DNA of 64,000 bases from Streptomyces phaeoluteigriseus (GTDB lineage: Bacteria > Actinomycetota > Actinomycetes > Streptomycetales > Streptomycetaceae): contig NZ_MPOH02000018.1 in the NCBI RefSeq assembly GCF_001896135.2, forward strand, positions 5,344-69,343, written 5' to 3'. Of this stretch, positions 17,198 to 27,299 are shown one piece after another. The notes below the pieces were generated by a model. The model saw only the letters and a program-made list of their open reading frames with translations, did no database searches and was not told where the DNA came from. Position 1 is the first letter of the stretch, and the number at the start of each line of letters is the position of its first letter. The translations under genes and the position numbers were made by a program.

Positions 17198-17389
17198 CTT
17201 CTCCCCCAGTCCGGGCCCACGCCGAGGGCTGGCGGGGTCGGCAACCCATCCTAGGGAAACGGCAATTGGCGATGCCACCCCTGGATCCGTGGTTCCCCTG
17301 ACGGCCGGGTGTGCAGGACAGGGTCTGGAATTTTCGTCCAGACGATGGAATCATGGTCTAATAGGGCAGGCGCACGAAGGAGGAGCCGC

Positions 17390-18099
17390 ATGGTGGTCCA
17401 GGACACCCCGGACGAGGACCCGCGCAAGGTCGAACGGGACGCGATCCTGCGAGCCCTCGGACCCGTGGTGAACGGCATCGCGGCGACCTTCGGGCCGGTG
17501 TGCGAGGTGGTGCTGCACGACTACCGGCGCCCGGAGACCTCCGTGGTCGCCGTCGCCGGGGAGGTGACCGGGCGGACCGTCGGCGGGGCGATGAGCGAGA
17601 TCGGCATGCGCGTCCTCGCCCGCGGCGACGAGGCCGACGACGAACTCAACTACGTCACCCGTACCGGCACGGGCCGGACACTCAAGTCCTCGACGATGGT
17701 GCTGCGCGACTCCGCCGGCACGGTGTTCGGCGCCCTCTGCGTCAACGTGGACGTCACGGAGGTCGGCCGCGTCCAGAGCCTCCTCGCCGCACTCGCCGGC
17801 GCCGGGGATCCGCCCGCGGACACACCCCTGACCACCTTCGGCGACGACATCGACTCCGTCGTCGACTCGCTCCTCGACACCCACCTGCCGCGCGACCGGA
17901 GCTGGGCCGGGCTGGAGCGGCCCCGGCGCCTCGCTCTCTTCCGTGCCCTCGACGAACGCGGCGTGTTCGCCGTACGCCGGGCGATCGAACAGGTCGCCGC
18001 CCGCCTCGGCATCTCCCGCGCCTCCGCCTACAGCTACCTGTCCCAGGCCCGCGCGGCCGACGCGCCCGGCCCGCACCCCACCTCCGAGGGAGCCCACCC

Positions 18100-18103
<4 letters not shown>
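17390..18103 (+). CDS. YheO/DauR-like transcriptional regulator (PAS plus HTH)
   Basis: 237 residues, ATG 17390 after AAGGAGGA. The N-terminal two thirds match the YheO-type PAS sensor (LGPVVNGIAATFGPVCEVVLHD, SSTMVLRDSAGTVFGALCVNVDV). The C-terminal helix-turn-helix reads GVFAVRRAIEQVAARLGISRASAYSYLSQAR. DauR-like proteins sense amino-acid signals. The stop overlaps the GTG start of a PLP lyase, which makes that enzyme its probable target. Confidence 0.87.
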
Positions 18104-19080
<977 letters not shown>

Positions 19081-19270
19081 GGACGCCGAACGCGCTGCCG
19101 GTACGGCGTCCGGTCCGCTGGCCTGTCCGCCGGCCGGTTCACCCGAATGGCGCAGCCCGGGTCGCGGGCGGAGGATGAACGTGTGGGGACCGGCCCCCAC
19201 CGGTGACGTCCAGTGCCGCCGGGGAGACCGGCCCCGGCCGCGGTGAGGCGCGGCCGGAAGGAGGAGCGTC

Positions 19271-19630
19271 ATGTTGGAAGTGAAGACGCTCGACAAGCCG
19301 GACGAGCGACGTGATTTTCCGCGGGGACACCTCGAAGCCGTCCACATGACGGGCCTCGACTTCGCCGTGGCGACCTTCGAGCCCGGCTGGCGCTGGTCCG
19401 AGTCGGTGGCGCCGATCGCGGGAACCGACAGCTGCATGGTCCACCACAACGGATACATCGTCCAGGGCCGGCTGCGCATCCGTATGGACGACGGAGCCGA
19501 GAGCGAGGTGGGCTCCGGTGACGTGTTCGTCTGCTCACCCGGCCACGACGCCTGGGTGGTCGGCGACGAGCAGGTCGTGGCGTACGACTTCGCCGGACAG
19601 ATGGCCCAGGAGTACGCGAAGGCGGACTGA
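19271..19630 (+). CDS. Cupin domain-containing protein
   Basis: A 119-residue single cupin barrel. ATFEPGWRWSESVAPIAGTDSCMVHHNGYIVQGRLRIRMDDGAESEVGSGDVFVCSPGHDAWVVGDEQ contains the two cupin blocks, with a His pair in CMVHHNGYI and a PGHD turn. The start ATG at 19271 follows AAGGAGG. Metal and substrate are unknown. It converges with the VWA gene. Confidence 0.85.
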   Translation: MLEVKTLDKPDERRDFPRGHLEAVHMTGLDFAVATFEPGWRWSESVAPIAGTDSCMVHHNGYIVQGRLRIRMDDGAESEVGSGDVFVCSPGHDAWVVGDEQVVAYDFAGQMAQEYAKAD

Positions 19631-19662
19631 GGCCGACCGGGGCGGACCCGGACGGGAGCGGA

Positions 19663-21036
19663 TCAGACCGGGAGGATACGACTGATCAACGCGCCGAGCT
19701 GGTGGGCATTGCGGCACTCGTGCATCGCGACCAGCTCGGCGTAGTCCGGGGCGGCCGAGTCTCCCGTACCCCACTGCGGACGCGGCTCCGGATTCAGCCA
19801 GTGCACCCGGCGCGCCCGCGCCACGATCCGCCGTACGGCGGCCAGGTTCGGGTCGCCCATGTTCGTGCGGGCGTCACCCAGCACGAAGACCGTCGTGCGG
19901 GGGCCGACCGCCGCCTCGTAGCGTTCCGCGAACTCACCCAGGGCGGTGCCGTAGTCGCTGCTGCCGTGCCAGCCCGTCAGGGTGGCCTCCGCGCGGATGC
20001 GGGCGCCGAGGCCCTCCGGGTCGGCCGCGCCGTGCCGGAGCAGGCCGGTGATCTCGTCGACGCGGTTGACGAAGGCGAACACCCGCACCTTGCTGAACTG
20101 GTCGTGCAGGGCCTGTACCAGCAGCATCGTGAAGTCGGAGAACCCCGACACCGAGCCCGACACGTCGCAGAGCAGGACCAGTTCGGGCCGAGCCGGGCGC
20201 CGGCGGCGCAGCACCGGACGCATCGGTACCCCGCCCGTCGACAGCGAGCCGCGCAGCGTGCGCCGCAGGTCGATCGCACCGCGCGAGGCCCGGCGCCGCC
20301 GCGCCGCCAGCCGGGTGGCGAGTCTGCGCGCCAACGGGTGCACGGTGCGCCGTAGTTCGGCGAGCCGGTCGCGGCCCGCGTACAGGAAGTCGACCCGGTC
20401 GGCGGTCGGGGCCACCGCCCGCCGCGCGATCTCGTCCCGGCCGCGCCGCTCGGCCACCCGCCGCCGCGCCTCCACGACCACGAGCCTCCGGAAAACCTCG
20501 ATGCGCCGCCGGACCTCGTCCTCCAGCAGCCGGTCGGTGAAGCCGGCGGCCCCGCCCCGCCGCCGGACGTCGTCCCGCACCCGTGCCAACAGGGTCTGCG
20601 GACGCAGCCGTTCAAGCGTCTGGTACGCCGACCAGCCGTCCGCGCCCGGTGAACTCCCGTATCCGCCGAGGCCGTCGACGGCCTCGATCGCCAGACGTGC
20701 CGTCAGGGCCTCGTCGTTGTCGGCGAGGGCGGCGGCGAGGCGGTCACGCAGGTGGTCCCGGTCCGCCGTCGCGGGGCCGGGCGCACCGGCCTCGGGTGCG
20801 CCGACGCCGTAGGGGAAGTACAGGTCGAAGACCGTGTCGAACACCCGCCGTTGGTCCGCGGAGTGCAGCAGTGTCGCGGCGAGGCCCTCGCGCAGCAGCG
20901 CGCGGTCCGTGAAGCCCAGGGCGGCCGCCGCCTCGGCGGCGTCCACCGTCTCGCCGGTGCCGATCCGCAGGCCGTGCGCGCGCAGCGCGGCGACCAGGCC
21001 CGTCAGCCTCGCCGCCACCTCCGTCGTGCCGGTCAC
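19663..21036 (-). CDS. VWA domain-containing CoxE-like protein
   Basis: 457 residues from GTG 21036, overlapping the stop of the MoxR gene by 4 bp. The C-terminal half has a von Willebrand factor A domain with the MIDAS motif DVSGSVSG in ELVLLCDVSGSVSGFSDF, and the later GDARTNMGDPN. The N-terminal half is helical with Arg-rich stretches. MoxR/VWA pairs act as chaperone complexes that insert metal cofactors or activate target enzymes. No metalloenzyme target gene is nearby. Confidence 0.87.
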   Translation of the reverse strand: MTGTTEVAARLTGLVAALRAHGLRIGTGETVDAAEAAAALGFTDRALLREGLAATLLHSADQRRVFDTVFDLYFPYGVGAPEAGAPGPATADRDHLRDRLAAALADNDEALTARLAIEAVDGLGGYGSSPGADGWSAYQTLERLRPQTLLARVRDDVRRRGGAAGFTDRLLEDEVRRRIEVFRRLVVVEARRRVAERRGRDEIARRAVAPTADRVDFLYAGRDRLAELRRTVHPLARRLATRLAARRRRASRGAIDLRRTLRGSLSTGGVPMRPVLRRRRPARPELVLLCDVSGSVSGFSDFTMLLVQALHDQFSKVRVFAFVNRVDEITGLLRHGAADPEGLGARIRAEATLTGWHGSSDYGTALGEFAERYEAAVGPRTTVFVLGDARTNMGDPNLAAVRRIVARARRVHWLNPEPRPQWGTGDSAAPDYAELVAMHECRNAHQLGALISRILPV

Positions 21037-21890
21037 ACGGCGTCCAGGTCGAGCTTCGCCGCGGCCTTCAGCACATCGTCCTGGTGCTTGAGGATCACGC
21101 CGAGGGTGTCGCGGACGAGGCCCTCGTCGAGGGCGTCGGCGCCCAGGGCGAGCAGGGTGCGCGCCCAGTCGATCGTCTCGGCGACGGAGGGCACCTTCCG
21201 CAGGTCCATCGCGCGCAGCGCGCCCACCACCCGGACCACCGACTCCGCCAGCGCCGCGTCGATGCCGGGCACCTTCAGCCGGACGATCCGCCGCTCCAGT
21301 TCCTCCTCGGGGAAACCGATGTGCAGGAACAGGCAGCGCCGGCGCAGCGCCTCCGACAGCTCCCGGCTCGCGTTGGAGGTGAGCACGACGAAGGGGCGGC
21401 GGGTGGCGGTGATCGTGCCCAGCTCGGGGACGGTGACCTGGAAGTCGCTGAGCACCTCCAGGAGGAGGCCCTCCACCTCGACGTCGGCCTTGTCGGTCTC
21501 GTCGATCAGCAGCACCGTCGGCTCGTCGCCGCGGATCGCGGTGAGCAGCGGGCGGGGGAGGAGGAACTCCTCGCTGAAGACGTCCGTGCGGGCCTCGTCC
21601 CACGTCTCGTCGCGGCCCGCGCTGATGCGCAGCAACTGCTTGGCGTGGTTCCACTCGTACAGCGCCCGCGACTCGTCGACGCCCTCGTAGCACTGCAACC
21701 GCACCAGCCGGGCCCCGGCCACCTCGGCGACGGCCTTGGCCAGTTCCGTCTTGCCGACACCGGCCGGCCCCTCCACGAGGAGCGGCTTGCCGAGCCGGTC
21801 GGCGAGGAAGACGGTGGTGGCGACGGAGGGGGAGGCCAGATAGCCGGTCCCGGCGAGGCGTGCGGAGACATCGTCGACGGACGTGAACAT
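21033..21890 (-). CDS. MoxR family AAA+ ATPase
   Basis: 285 residues. Walker A is GPAGVGKTELAKA, Walker B VLLIDETDKADVEVE, and sensor 1 lies in VVLTSNASRELSEALRRRCLFLHIGFP with the arginine finger context. It forms an ATP-driven ring working with the VWA protein encoded immediately downstream (4-bp overlap). An AAGCGCTT palindrome lies 54-61 bp upstream and may be an operator. Confidence 0.92.
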   Translation of the reverse strand: MFTSVDDVSARLAGTGYLASPSVATTVFLADRLGKPLLVEGPAGVGKTELAKAVAEVAGARLVRLQCYEGVDESRALYEWNHAKQLLRISAGRDETWDEARTDVFSEEFLLPRPLLTAIRGDEPTVLLIDETDKADVEVEGLLLEVLSDFQVTVPELGTITATRRPFVVLTSNASRELSEALRRRCLFLHIGFPEEELERRIVRLKVPGIDAALAESVVRVVGALRAMDLRKVPSVAETIDWARTLLALGADALDEGLVRDTLGVILKHQDDVLKAAAKLDLDAV

Positions 21891-22128
21891 CGGGGCCTCC
21901 GGCGGTCGGGTGCGGAAAGGGCGAGGTGGGCCCGGCGCTATCTAAGCGCTTGTTCAGCACGCTTGTCACCCGGTCTGCCGAGGTGGTCTCCCGGTCCGCC
22001 GCGTCCGATCTCCTCCGACTTGGCAGGATCGTTCCAGGAATCGACGGCCGGCGGCTTGGCACCACCCTCCGGTGCCCGAGGCCCTCCGTCCTGTCCGCGC
22101 TGTCAGTGCCTCCCGGTACCTTGCGATC

Positions 22129-22713
22129 ATGGGCGTCTACCTGGTGAGCATCGAAGCGCGGGAATGGTTCGGCGAGTCCGAGGAGGCGGGCGGGCACGGA
22201 GCCGTCGCCTCGGCGCTCGACGACGAGCTGCGGCGACGCGGACTGCCGCCGTACGAACCGGGACCCGGTAGCGGGGACGGGGGCGGCTGGTTCGAGGAGA
22301 AGGTGAGCCCGTCCATGAAGGGGTTCGACGCGTTCTGCCGGGCCCACCTGACCGGCGCCGAGCGCGAGACCCTCTACGGCTGGACCGTCCTGGTGCCGCT
22401 GTCCCTGGAGGAGCCGATCCCGCTGCCCATCGGCTCCGCCTACACGGACGAGACGCTGATCGCCGGCGCCCCGCAGGTCCTCGCCCTGGGCGAGCGGCTC
22501 GCCGCGGTCCTCGGCCTGCCCCTCGACGCGATACCGGCGACGGGCGCCAACCTCGAACTGAGCCTGTGGTTCATGGAGGACCAGGTGCGCAGGACCGCCG
22601 CCGCGAGACCGGGACCCTGGGCCGAGGACCTCGACACGGCCTTCTACGTGGCCGTGTACCTGCGCGCCGCCCAGTACGCGCTGCGCCACGGCTGCCCGAT
22701 CACCTACAGCTAG
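22129..22713 (+). CDS. Hypothetical protein
   Basis: 194 residues from the ATG at 22129 (MGVYLVSIEAREWFG). I do not recognise a family. It has no signal or membrane segment, is acidic and has many aromatic residues. The C-terminal half (TAFYVAVYLRAAQYALRHGCPITYS) looks helical. It stands alone between the divergent MoxR operon and the Rieske oxidoreductase. Codon use is ordinary for the region, so I accept it as a real gene. Confidence 0.75.
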   Translation: MGVYLVSIEAREWFGESEEAGGHGAVASALDDELRRRGLPPYEPGPGSGDGGGWFEEKVSPSMKGFDAFCRAHLTGAERETLYGWTVLVPLSLEEPIPLPIGSAYTDETLIAGAPQVLALGERLAAVLGLPLDAIPATGANLELSLWFMEDQVRRTAAARPGPWAEDLDTAFYVAVYLRAAQYALRHGCPITYS

Positions 22714-22810
22714 GGCTACGACGGCAGGCGGTGACCCGCCGTGGACGGCCCCCGGCGTCACCCGCCCCGCCCGGTCGTGTGACCGGCCCCGTCGCGGGCA
22801 CTCGGGGCTC

Positions 22811-24349
22811 ATGGAACAGCAGGCGGACATCCACGGGTCGTACTGGCTGCACACCGCGCCGCCCGGCGATCCGGCACCCCCTCCGAAGGAGCCGCTCCAC
22901 GTCGATGTCGCCGTCGTCGGCGCGGGCATCGCGGGGCTCAGCACGGCCCTGGAGCTGGCCAGGCGAGGCCGCTCGGTCGCCGTCCTGGAGGCGAACCGGA
23001 TCGCGGCCGGCGTCACCGGCCACACCACGGCCAAACTGAGCGCCCAGCACACCCTGATCTACGACCACCTGCGGCGCACCCGGGGCCCCGAAGGCGCCCG
23101 GCTGTACGCCCGCTCCCAGACGGACGCGATCCGGCACGCGGCCGAGATCGCCGAGGAACTGGGCGTCGACTGCGAGTGGGAGGACACGGCCAGTTACACC
23201 TACGCGGAGGACCCCGCCCGCACGGACCTGCTGAAGGCCGAGGCGGAGGCGGCGCGCGAGGCGGGGCTGCCCGCCGAGTTCGTGACCGAGACCGGGCTGC
23301 CGTTCCCCGTCGCGGGCGCCATCCGGGTCGCCGACCAGGCGCAGTTCCACCCCCGCAAGTACCTCCTGGCCGTCGCCGACGCCATCCGGCGGCTCGGCGG
23401 CACCCTCCACGAGCACAGCCGCGTCACCGACCTCCACGAGGGCGATCCGTGCGAGCTGACCGTGGAGTCCCCGGCGTCCGTGACGAAGGTGACCGCCCAC
23501 GCCGTCGTCGTCGCCACCCACTACCCCGTCTTCGACCGTGCCCTCCTCTTCACCCGGCTCTCCCCGCGCCGCGAACTCGTGCTGGCCGCGCCGATCGACG
23601 CCGGCCGGGCCCCGCTCGGCATGTACATCACCCCGGAGCGCAACACGCGCTCGGTGCGCACCGCGCCCCTGCCCGACGGCCGGCGGCTGCTCGTCGTGAC
23701 CGGCGAACACTTCACCCCCGGCGCGGGCGGAGACGTCGAGGAACGGTTCGGCAAGCTCGCGGACTGGGCCACCGGGCACTTCGGCGACCTGACGTTCACC
23801 CACCGCTGGGCCACGCAGGACAACGACTCCACCGACTCCGTCCCCCTCGTCGGGCCCCTGCACCCCGGCAGCAGGAACGTGTACGTGGCCACCGGCTTCG
23901 GCGGCTGGGGCCTCAGCAACGGCATCATGGCGGGCCGGCTGCTCAGCGACCGCATCACCGGCCGCGACTGCCCCTGGAACGACCTCTACGACCCCCGCCG
24001 TATCGCCTCCGTCGTCCGCGAGGGCGCCGCCTTCCTCAAGCACCAGGCCGACGTGGCCCGGCACTTCGTGGGGGACCGGCTGCCCACGGGGACCGGTTCG
24101 GGGGTGGACGAGATCGCCCCCGGCGACGGTGCGGTCGTCCGCGTCGCCGGGGAGCGCTGCGCCGTCCACCGCGACGAGGCCGGACAGCTCCACGCCCTCT
24201 CCGCGCGCTGCACGCACATGGGCTGTCTGGTGGCGTTCAACCGCGCCGAGAAGGCCTGGGAGTGCCCGTGCCACGGCTCCCGCTTCGACGTAGACGGCAA
24301 GGTCGTGCAGGGGCCGGCGCAAAAGCCCCTGGAGCGGAAGGAGTTGTGA
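22811..24349 (+). CDS. FAD-dependent oxidoreductase with C-terminal Rieske domain
   Basis: 512 residues. The N-terminal DAO-type domain starts with VDVAVVGAGIAGLSTALELARRG (about residues 33-55). HRWATQDNDSTDSVPLVG and TGFGGWGLSNGIMAGRLL are its C-terminal FAD contacts. From about residue 430 a Rieske [2Fe-2S] domain follows, with ligands in CTHMGC and CPCHGSRF. The architecture is that of YhfW-like or gamma-glutamylputrescine-type oxidoreductases fused to a Rieske module. Substrate unknown. Confidence 0.9.
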   Translation: MEQQADIHGSYWLHTAPPGDPAPPPKEPLHVDVAVVGAGIAGLSTALELARRGRSVAVLEANRIAAGVTGHTTAKLSAQHTLIYDHLRRTRGPEGARLYARSQTDAIRHAAEIAEELGVDCEWEDTASYTYAEDPARTDLLKAEAEAAREAGLPAEFVTETGLPFPVAGAIRVADQAQFHPRKYLLAVADAIRRLGGTLHEHSRVTDLHEGDPCELTVESPASVTKVTAHAVVVATHYPVFDRALLFTRLSPRRELVLAAPIDAGRAPLGMYITPERNTRSVRTAPLPDGRRLLVVTGEHFTPGAGGDVEERFGKLADWATGHFGDLTFTHRWATQDNDSTDSVPLVGPLHPGSRNVYVATGFGGWGLSNGIMAGRLLSDRITGRDCPWNDLYDPRRIASVVREGAAFLKHQADVARHFVGDRLPTGTGSGVDEIAPGDGAVVRVAGERCAVHRDEAGQLHALSARCTHMGCLVAFNRAEKAWECPCHGSRFDVDGKVVQGPAQKPLERKEL

Positions 24350-24356
24350 CCTCCGC

Positions 24357-24998
24357 TCAGCCGACCAGGATGACCTCCAGCGTACGCGGGCCGTGTACGC
24401 CCTCCACCCGGTCGAGTTCGATGTCGCTGGTCGCGGAGGGACCGGAGATCCACGTCAACGGGCGGGCCGGGTCGAGCCGTTCCATGACCTGCGGCACGGA
24501 CGAGACCACCTGGTCGGGGACGCGTACGACACAGATGTGATGGTCGGGGACGAGGGTGATGCGGCGGCGGCCCTGGTCGGGGGAGCAGTCCAGGACGATC
24601 GTGCCGGTCTCGGCCACCGCCACCGCGCACGCCGTGACGACGCTGTCGACGCGGTCGAGTTCGTACGGCGTGCTCCCGGCGGTGTCCGCGACACGCTCGG
24701 CGTCGGTGGTCGCCAGCCATCCGGGGTCCAGCCCCGGCGGTACGAGCACCGTCCTCGCGCCCCGCGCCGCCAGCATGCCGGCGAGCGTCGCCGCGAGGTC
24801 GTCCGCCGTGCAGCGGTGCACGATCGCCCGGTAGTCCGCCAGGTTCTCCGCGAGCAGATCGACCGTCTCCTCGACGCTCCGGTCTCCGTGCTCACGCAGA
24901 TAGTCCCGGCCGACCGCCTCCTCGTACGACGGCTCGTCCCCCGGCACGTCGGCCAGCGCGCGCCGCACCCTGCCCAGGATCCGTTCCCTGCTGCTCAC
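24357..24998 (-). CDS. lutC: Lactate utilization protein C (LUD domain)
   Basis: 213 residues from GTG 24998, overlapping the lutB stop (24995-24997). The LUD domain shows TACAVAVAETGTIVLDCSPDQGRRRITLVPDHHICVVRVPDQVV. LutABC is the iron-sulfur L-lactate oxidising complex. In the given sequence this gene appears fused in frame to lutB (one 594-codon frame), but that comes from two missing bases near the end of lutB. It is last in lutA-lutB-lutC. Confidence 0.88.
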   Translation of the reverse strand: MSSRERILGRVRRALADVPGDEPSYEEAVGRDYLREHGDRSVEETVDLLAENLADYRAIVHRCTADDLAATLAGMLAARGARTVLVPPGLDPGWLATTDAERVADTAGSTPYELDRVDSVVTACAVAVAETGTIVLDCSPDQGRRRITLVPDHHICVVRVPDQVVSSVPQVMERLDPARPLTWISGPSATSDIELDRVEGVHGPRTLEVILVG

Positions 24999-26470
24999 CT
25001 GGCACCGTCCTTTCCGCCGTGTGTGCGCTGCCACCAGTCGCGGAAGGGCTCCGCCGGCACGGCCGGGAGGTCGCGTGAGGCGCTCCACGCCCTGCCGGGG
25101 CCCGGCAGGGAGCGCGGATGCAGCCGGCGGGTGCGGGACGCGAGCCGCTGCCGGTGCGCAGGCGCCCGGGTGGCTGAACGCCCACCGGGCCGCCCGCATC
25201 GCGGCCCGCTCGGCGGCATGTCCCTTGGCCGGCTTCAGCACCACCTTGTTGCCCTCGCGCGTCACCGGCCCGCCCTGGACGACCCGTTCGCGCAGGTGCA
25301 CCAGCACCTCCGGGATGTCGATCGCGACCGGGCACACCTCGTAGCAGGCGCCGCACAGCGAGGAGGCGTACGGCAGCGAGGCGTCGATCTCGCTCTGGGT
25401 GCCCCGGAGTTGTGGGCTGAGGATCGCGCCGATGGGCCCCGGATAGACGGAGCCGTAGGCGTGGCCGCCGGCGCGTTCGTAGACGGGGCAGACGTTGAGG
25501 CAGGCGGAGCAGCGGATGCAGCGCAGGGCCTGGCGGCCGACCTCGTCGGCGAGGGTGTCGGTGCGGCCGTTGTCGAGGAGGACCAGGTGGAAGGCCGAGG
25601 GCCCGTCGCCGTCCGTCGTACCCGTCCACGTCGAGGTGTAGGGGTTCATGCGCTCGGCGGTGGAGGAGCGGGGCAGGGTCTGGAGGAACACCTCCAGGTC
25701 GCGCCAGGTCGGCACGATCTTCTCGATGCCGACGACCGAGATCAGCGTCTCGGGGAGGGTGAGGCACATCCGCCCGTTGCCCTCGGACTCGACGACCACG
25801 AGGGTGCCGGTCTCGGCGACCATGAAGTTGGCGCCGGAGATGCCGACCTTGGCCCGCAGGAACTTCTCGCGCAGGTGCAGCCGGGCGGCGTCGGCGAGTT
25901 CGGCCGGCGTGTCCGTCAGGCCCTCGGGCGCCGGACGCCCCCACTCGCCCATCTCGCGGGCGAAGATGTCCCGGATCTCCCCGCGGTTGCGGTGGATGGC
26001 GGGGACGAGGATGTGCGAGGGCCGGTCCTTGCCCAACTGCACGATCAGCTCGGCGAGGTCCGTCTCGTAGGCGCGGATGCCCTCGGCTTCGAGTGCCTCG
26101 TTGAGCCCGATCTCCTGCGTGGCCATGGACTTGACCTTCACGACCTCCGACTCGCCGGTCTCCTTGACCAGTTCGGTGACGATCCGGTTGGCCTCGTCGC
26201 GTCGGCCGCCCAGTGGACGATGCCGCCCGCCGCCGTGACCGACTCCTCCAACTGCACCAGATAGCGGTCGAGATGGCGGAGCGTGTGGTCCTTGATCTGT
26301 TTGCCGGCCTCCCGCAGCCGGTCCCAGTCGGAGACCTCCGCGACCGCCTTCGCGCGCTTTCCGCGGATGGTGTGGGTGGCGTGCCGCAGGTTCCCGCGCA
26401 GCGTCGGGTTGCCGACCGCCTCGTGGGCGGCCTTCGGAAACGCCGGCATCCCGACGAACGTTCCGCTCAT
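24995..26470 (-). pseudogene. lutB: Lactate utilization protein B (iron-sulfur), three single-base frameshifts
   Basis: The expected protein of about 490 residues is split over frames. The start MSGTFVGMPAFPKAAHEAV (ATG 26470) runs to HWAADA near 26200. The main part follows in another frame (KVKSMATQEIGLNEALEAEG through SGANFMVAETGTLVVVESEG). Cys clusters are CIRCSACLNVCPVYE and CGACYEVCPVAIDIP, binding two [4Fe-4S]. After RWAFSHPGA near 25160 and again near 25150 a base is missing, after which QRLASRTRRLHP...RDWWQRTHGGKDGAR ends at 24995. Adding one C/G at each point restores a normal LutB. Errors in the sequence are more likely than decay. Confidence 0.82.
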
Positions 26471-27222
26471 ACGGCCGGTTCCTCCTCCGTGCTCGCCAGG
26501 ATCTCCGCGATGTGCACCGGCCGCAGGCCCGACCGGAGCCGGGTCATGGTCCCGCCGATGTGCATCAGACACGAGTTGTCGGCCGCGCACAGGACGTCCG
26601 CGCCCGTCGACTCGGCGTTGCGCACCTTGTCCGCGCCCATCGCGGCGGAGACGTCGGCGTTCTTCACCGCGAAGGTCCCGCCGAAGCCGCAGCACTCGTC
26701 GGCGCCGGGCAGTTCGACCAGCTCCAGCCCCCGCACGGCCCGGAGCAGCCGCCGGGGCCGCTCCCCGAGGCCGAGGCCGCGCAGCCCGTGACAGGTCGGG
26801 TGGTAGGTCACCGTGCGCGGGTAGTACGCCCCGACGTCCGTCACGCCGAGCACGTCGACGAGGAACTCGGTCAGCTCGTACGTCTTCGGCACCACCGGCG
26901 CCAGGGTCGCGGCGAGGGTGTCGCCGCGCCCCTCGGCCCGCGCCCGCTCGCCCATCCGCGGATACAGCTCGCGCACCATCGCCCCGCAGGACCCCGAGGG
27001 CGTCACGATCGCCTCGTACCCCCCGAAGACGTCGGAGAAGTGGCGGGCGAGGGGTTCGGCCTCGTGGCGGTAACCGGTGTTGTAGTGGGCCTGCCCGCAG
27101 CAGGTCTGGGCCATCGGGAAGTCGACCTCGACACCCAGTCTGGTCAGGAGACTCACCACGGCGCGGCCGGTGTCCGGATACAGCGTGTCGTTGACACAGG
27201 TCAGGAACAGTGCGACACGCAT
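26467..27222 (-). CDS. lutA: Lactate utilization protein A (CCG-domain iron-sulfur protein)
   Basis: 251 residues from ATG 27222. Two CCG domains are seen: AQTCCGQAHYNTG with an upstream Cys in LFLTCVNDTLYP, and ADECCGFGGTFAVKN with TYHPTCHGLRGLG. They match the LutA/GlpC heterodisulfide-type cluster. The stop overlaps the lutB ATG by 4 bp. It lies 77 bp downstream of the rhamnulokinase gene on the same strand, so lut may be co-transcribed with rha. The function fits oxidation of lactate formed from rhamnose. Confidence 0.92.
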   Translation of the reverse strand: MRVALFLTCVNDTLYPDTGRAVVSLLTRLGVEVDFPMAQTCCGQAHYNTGYRHEAEPLARHFSDVFGGYEAIVTPSGSCGAMVRELYPRMGERARAEGRGDTLAATLAPVVPKTYELTEFLVDVLGVTDVGAYYPRTVTYHPTCHGLRGLGLGERPRRLLRAVRGLELVELPGADECCGFGGTFAVKNADVSAAMGADKVRNAESTGADVLCAADNSCLMHIGGTMTRLRSGLRPVHIAEILASTEEEPAV

Positions 27223-27299
27223 CGCGGCTCCTCGGGGTTGATCATCGGATGGGTGGCAGGGTAGTCCGGCGGCCGGACCGCGGGGAGGCCCCGGCTCGC

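Noticed and set aside
21944-21951. AAGCGCTT palindrome upstream of moxR
   Set aside because: Only eight bases pair and flanks do not extend it; such G/C octamers arise easily by chance.
19663-23052. A 1129-codon minus-strand frame
   Set aside because: Only its 3' part (the VWA protein from 21036) is real; the upstream part is antisense to the genes at 22129 and 22811 and reads as low-complexity sequence.
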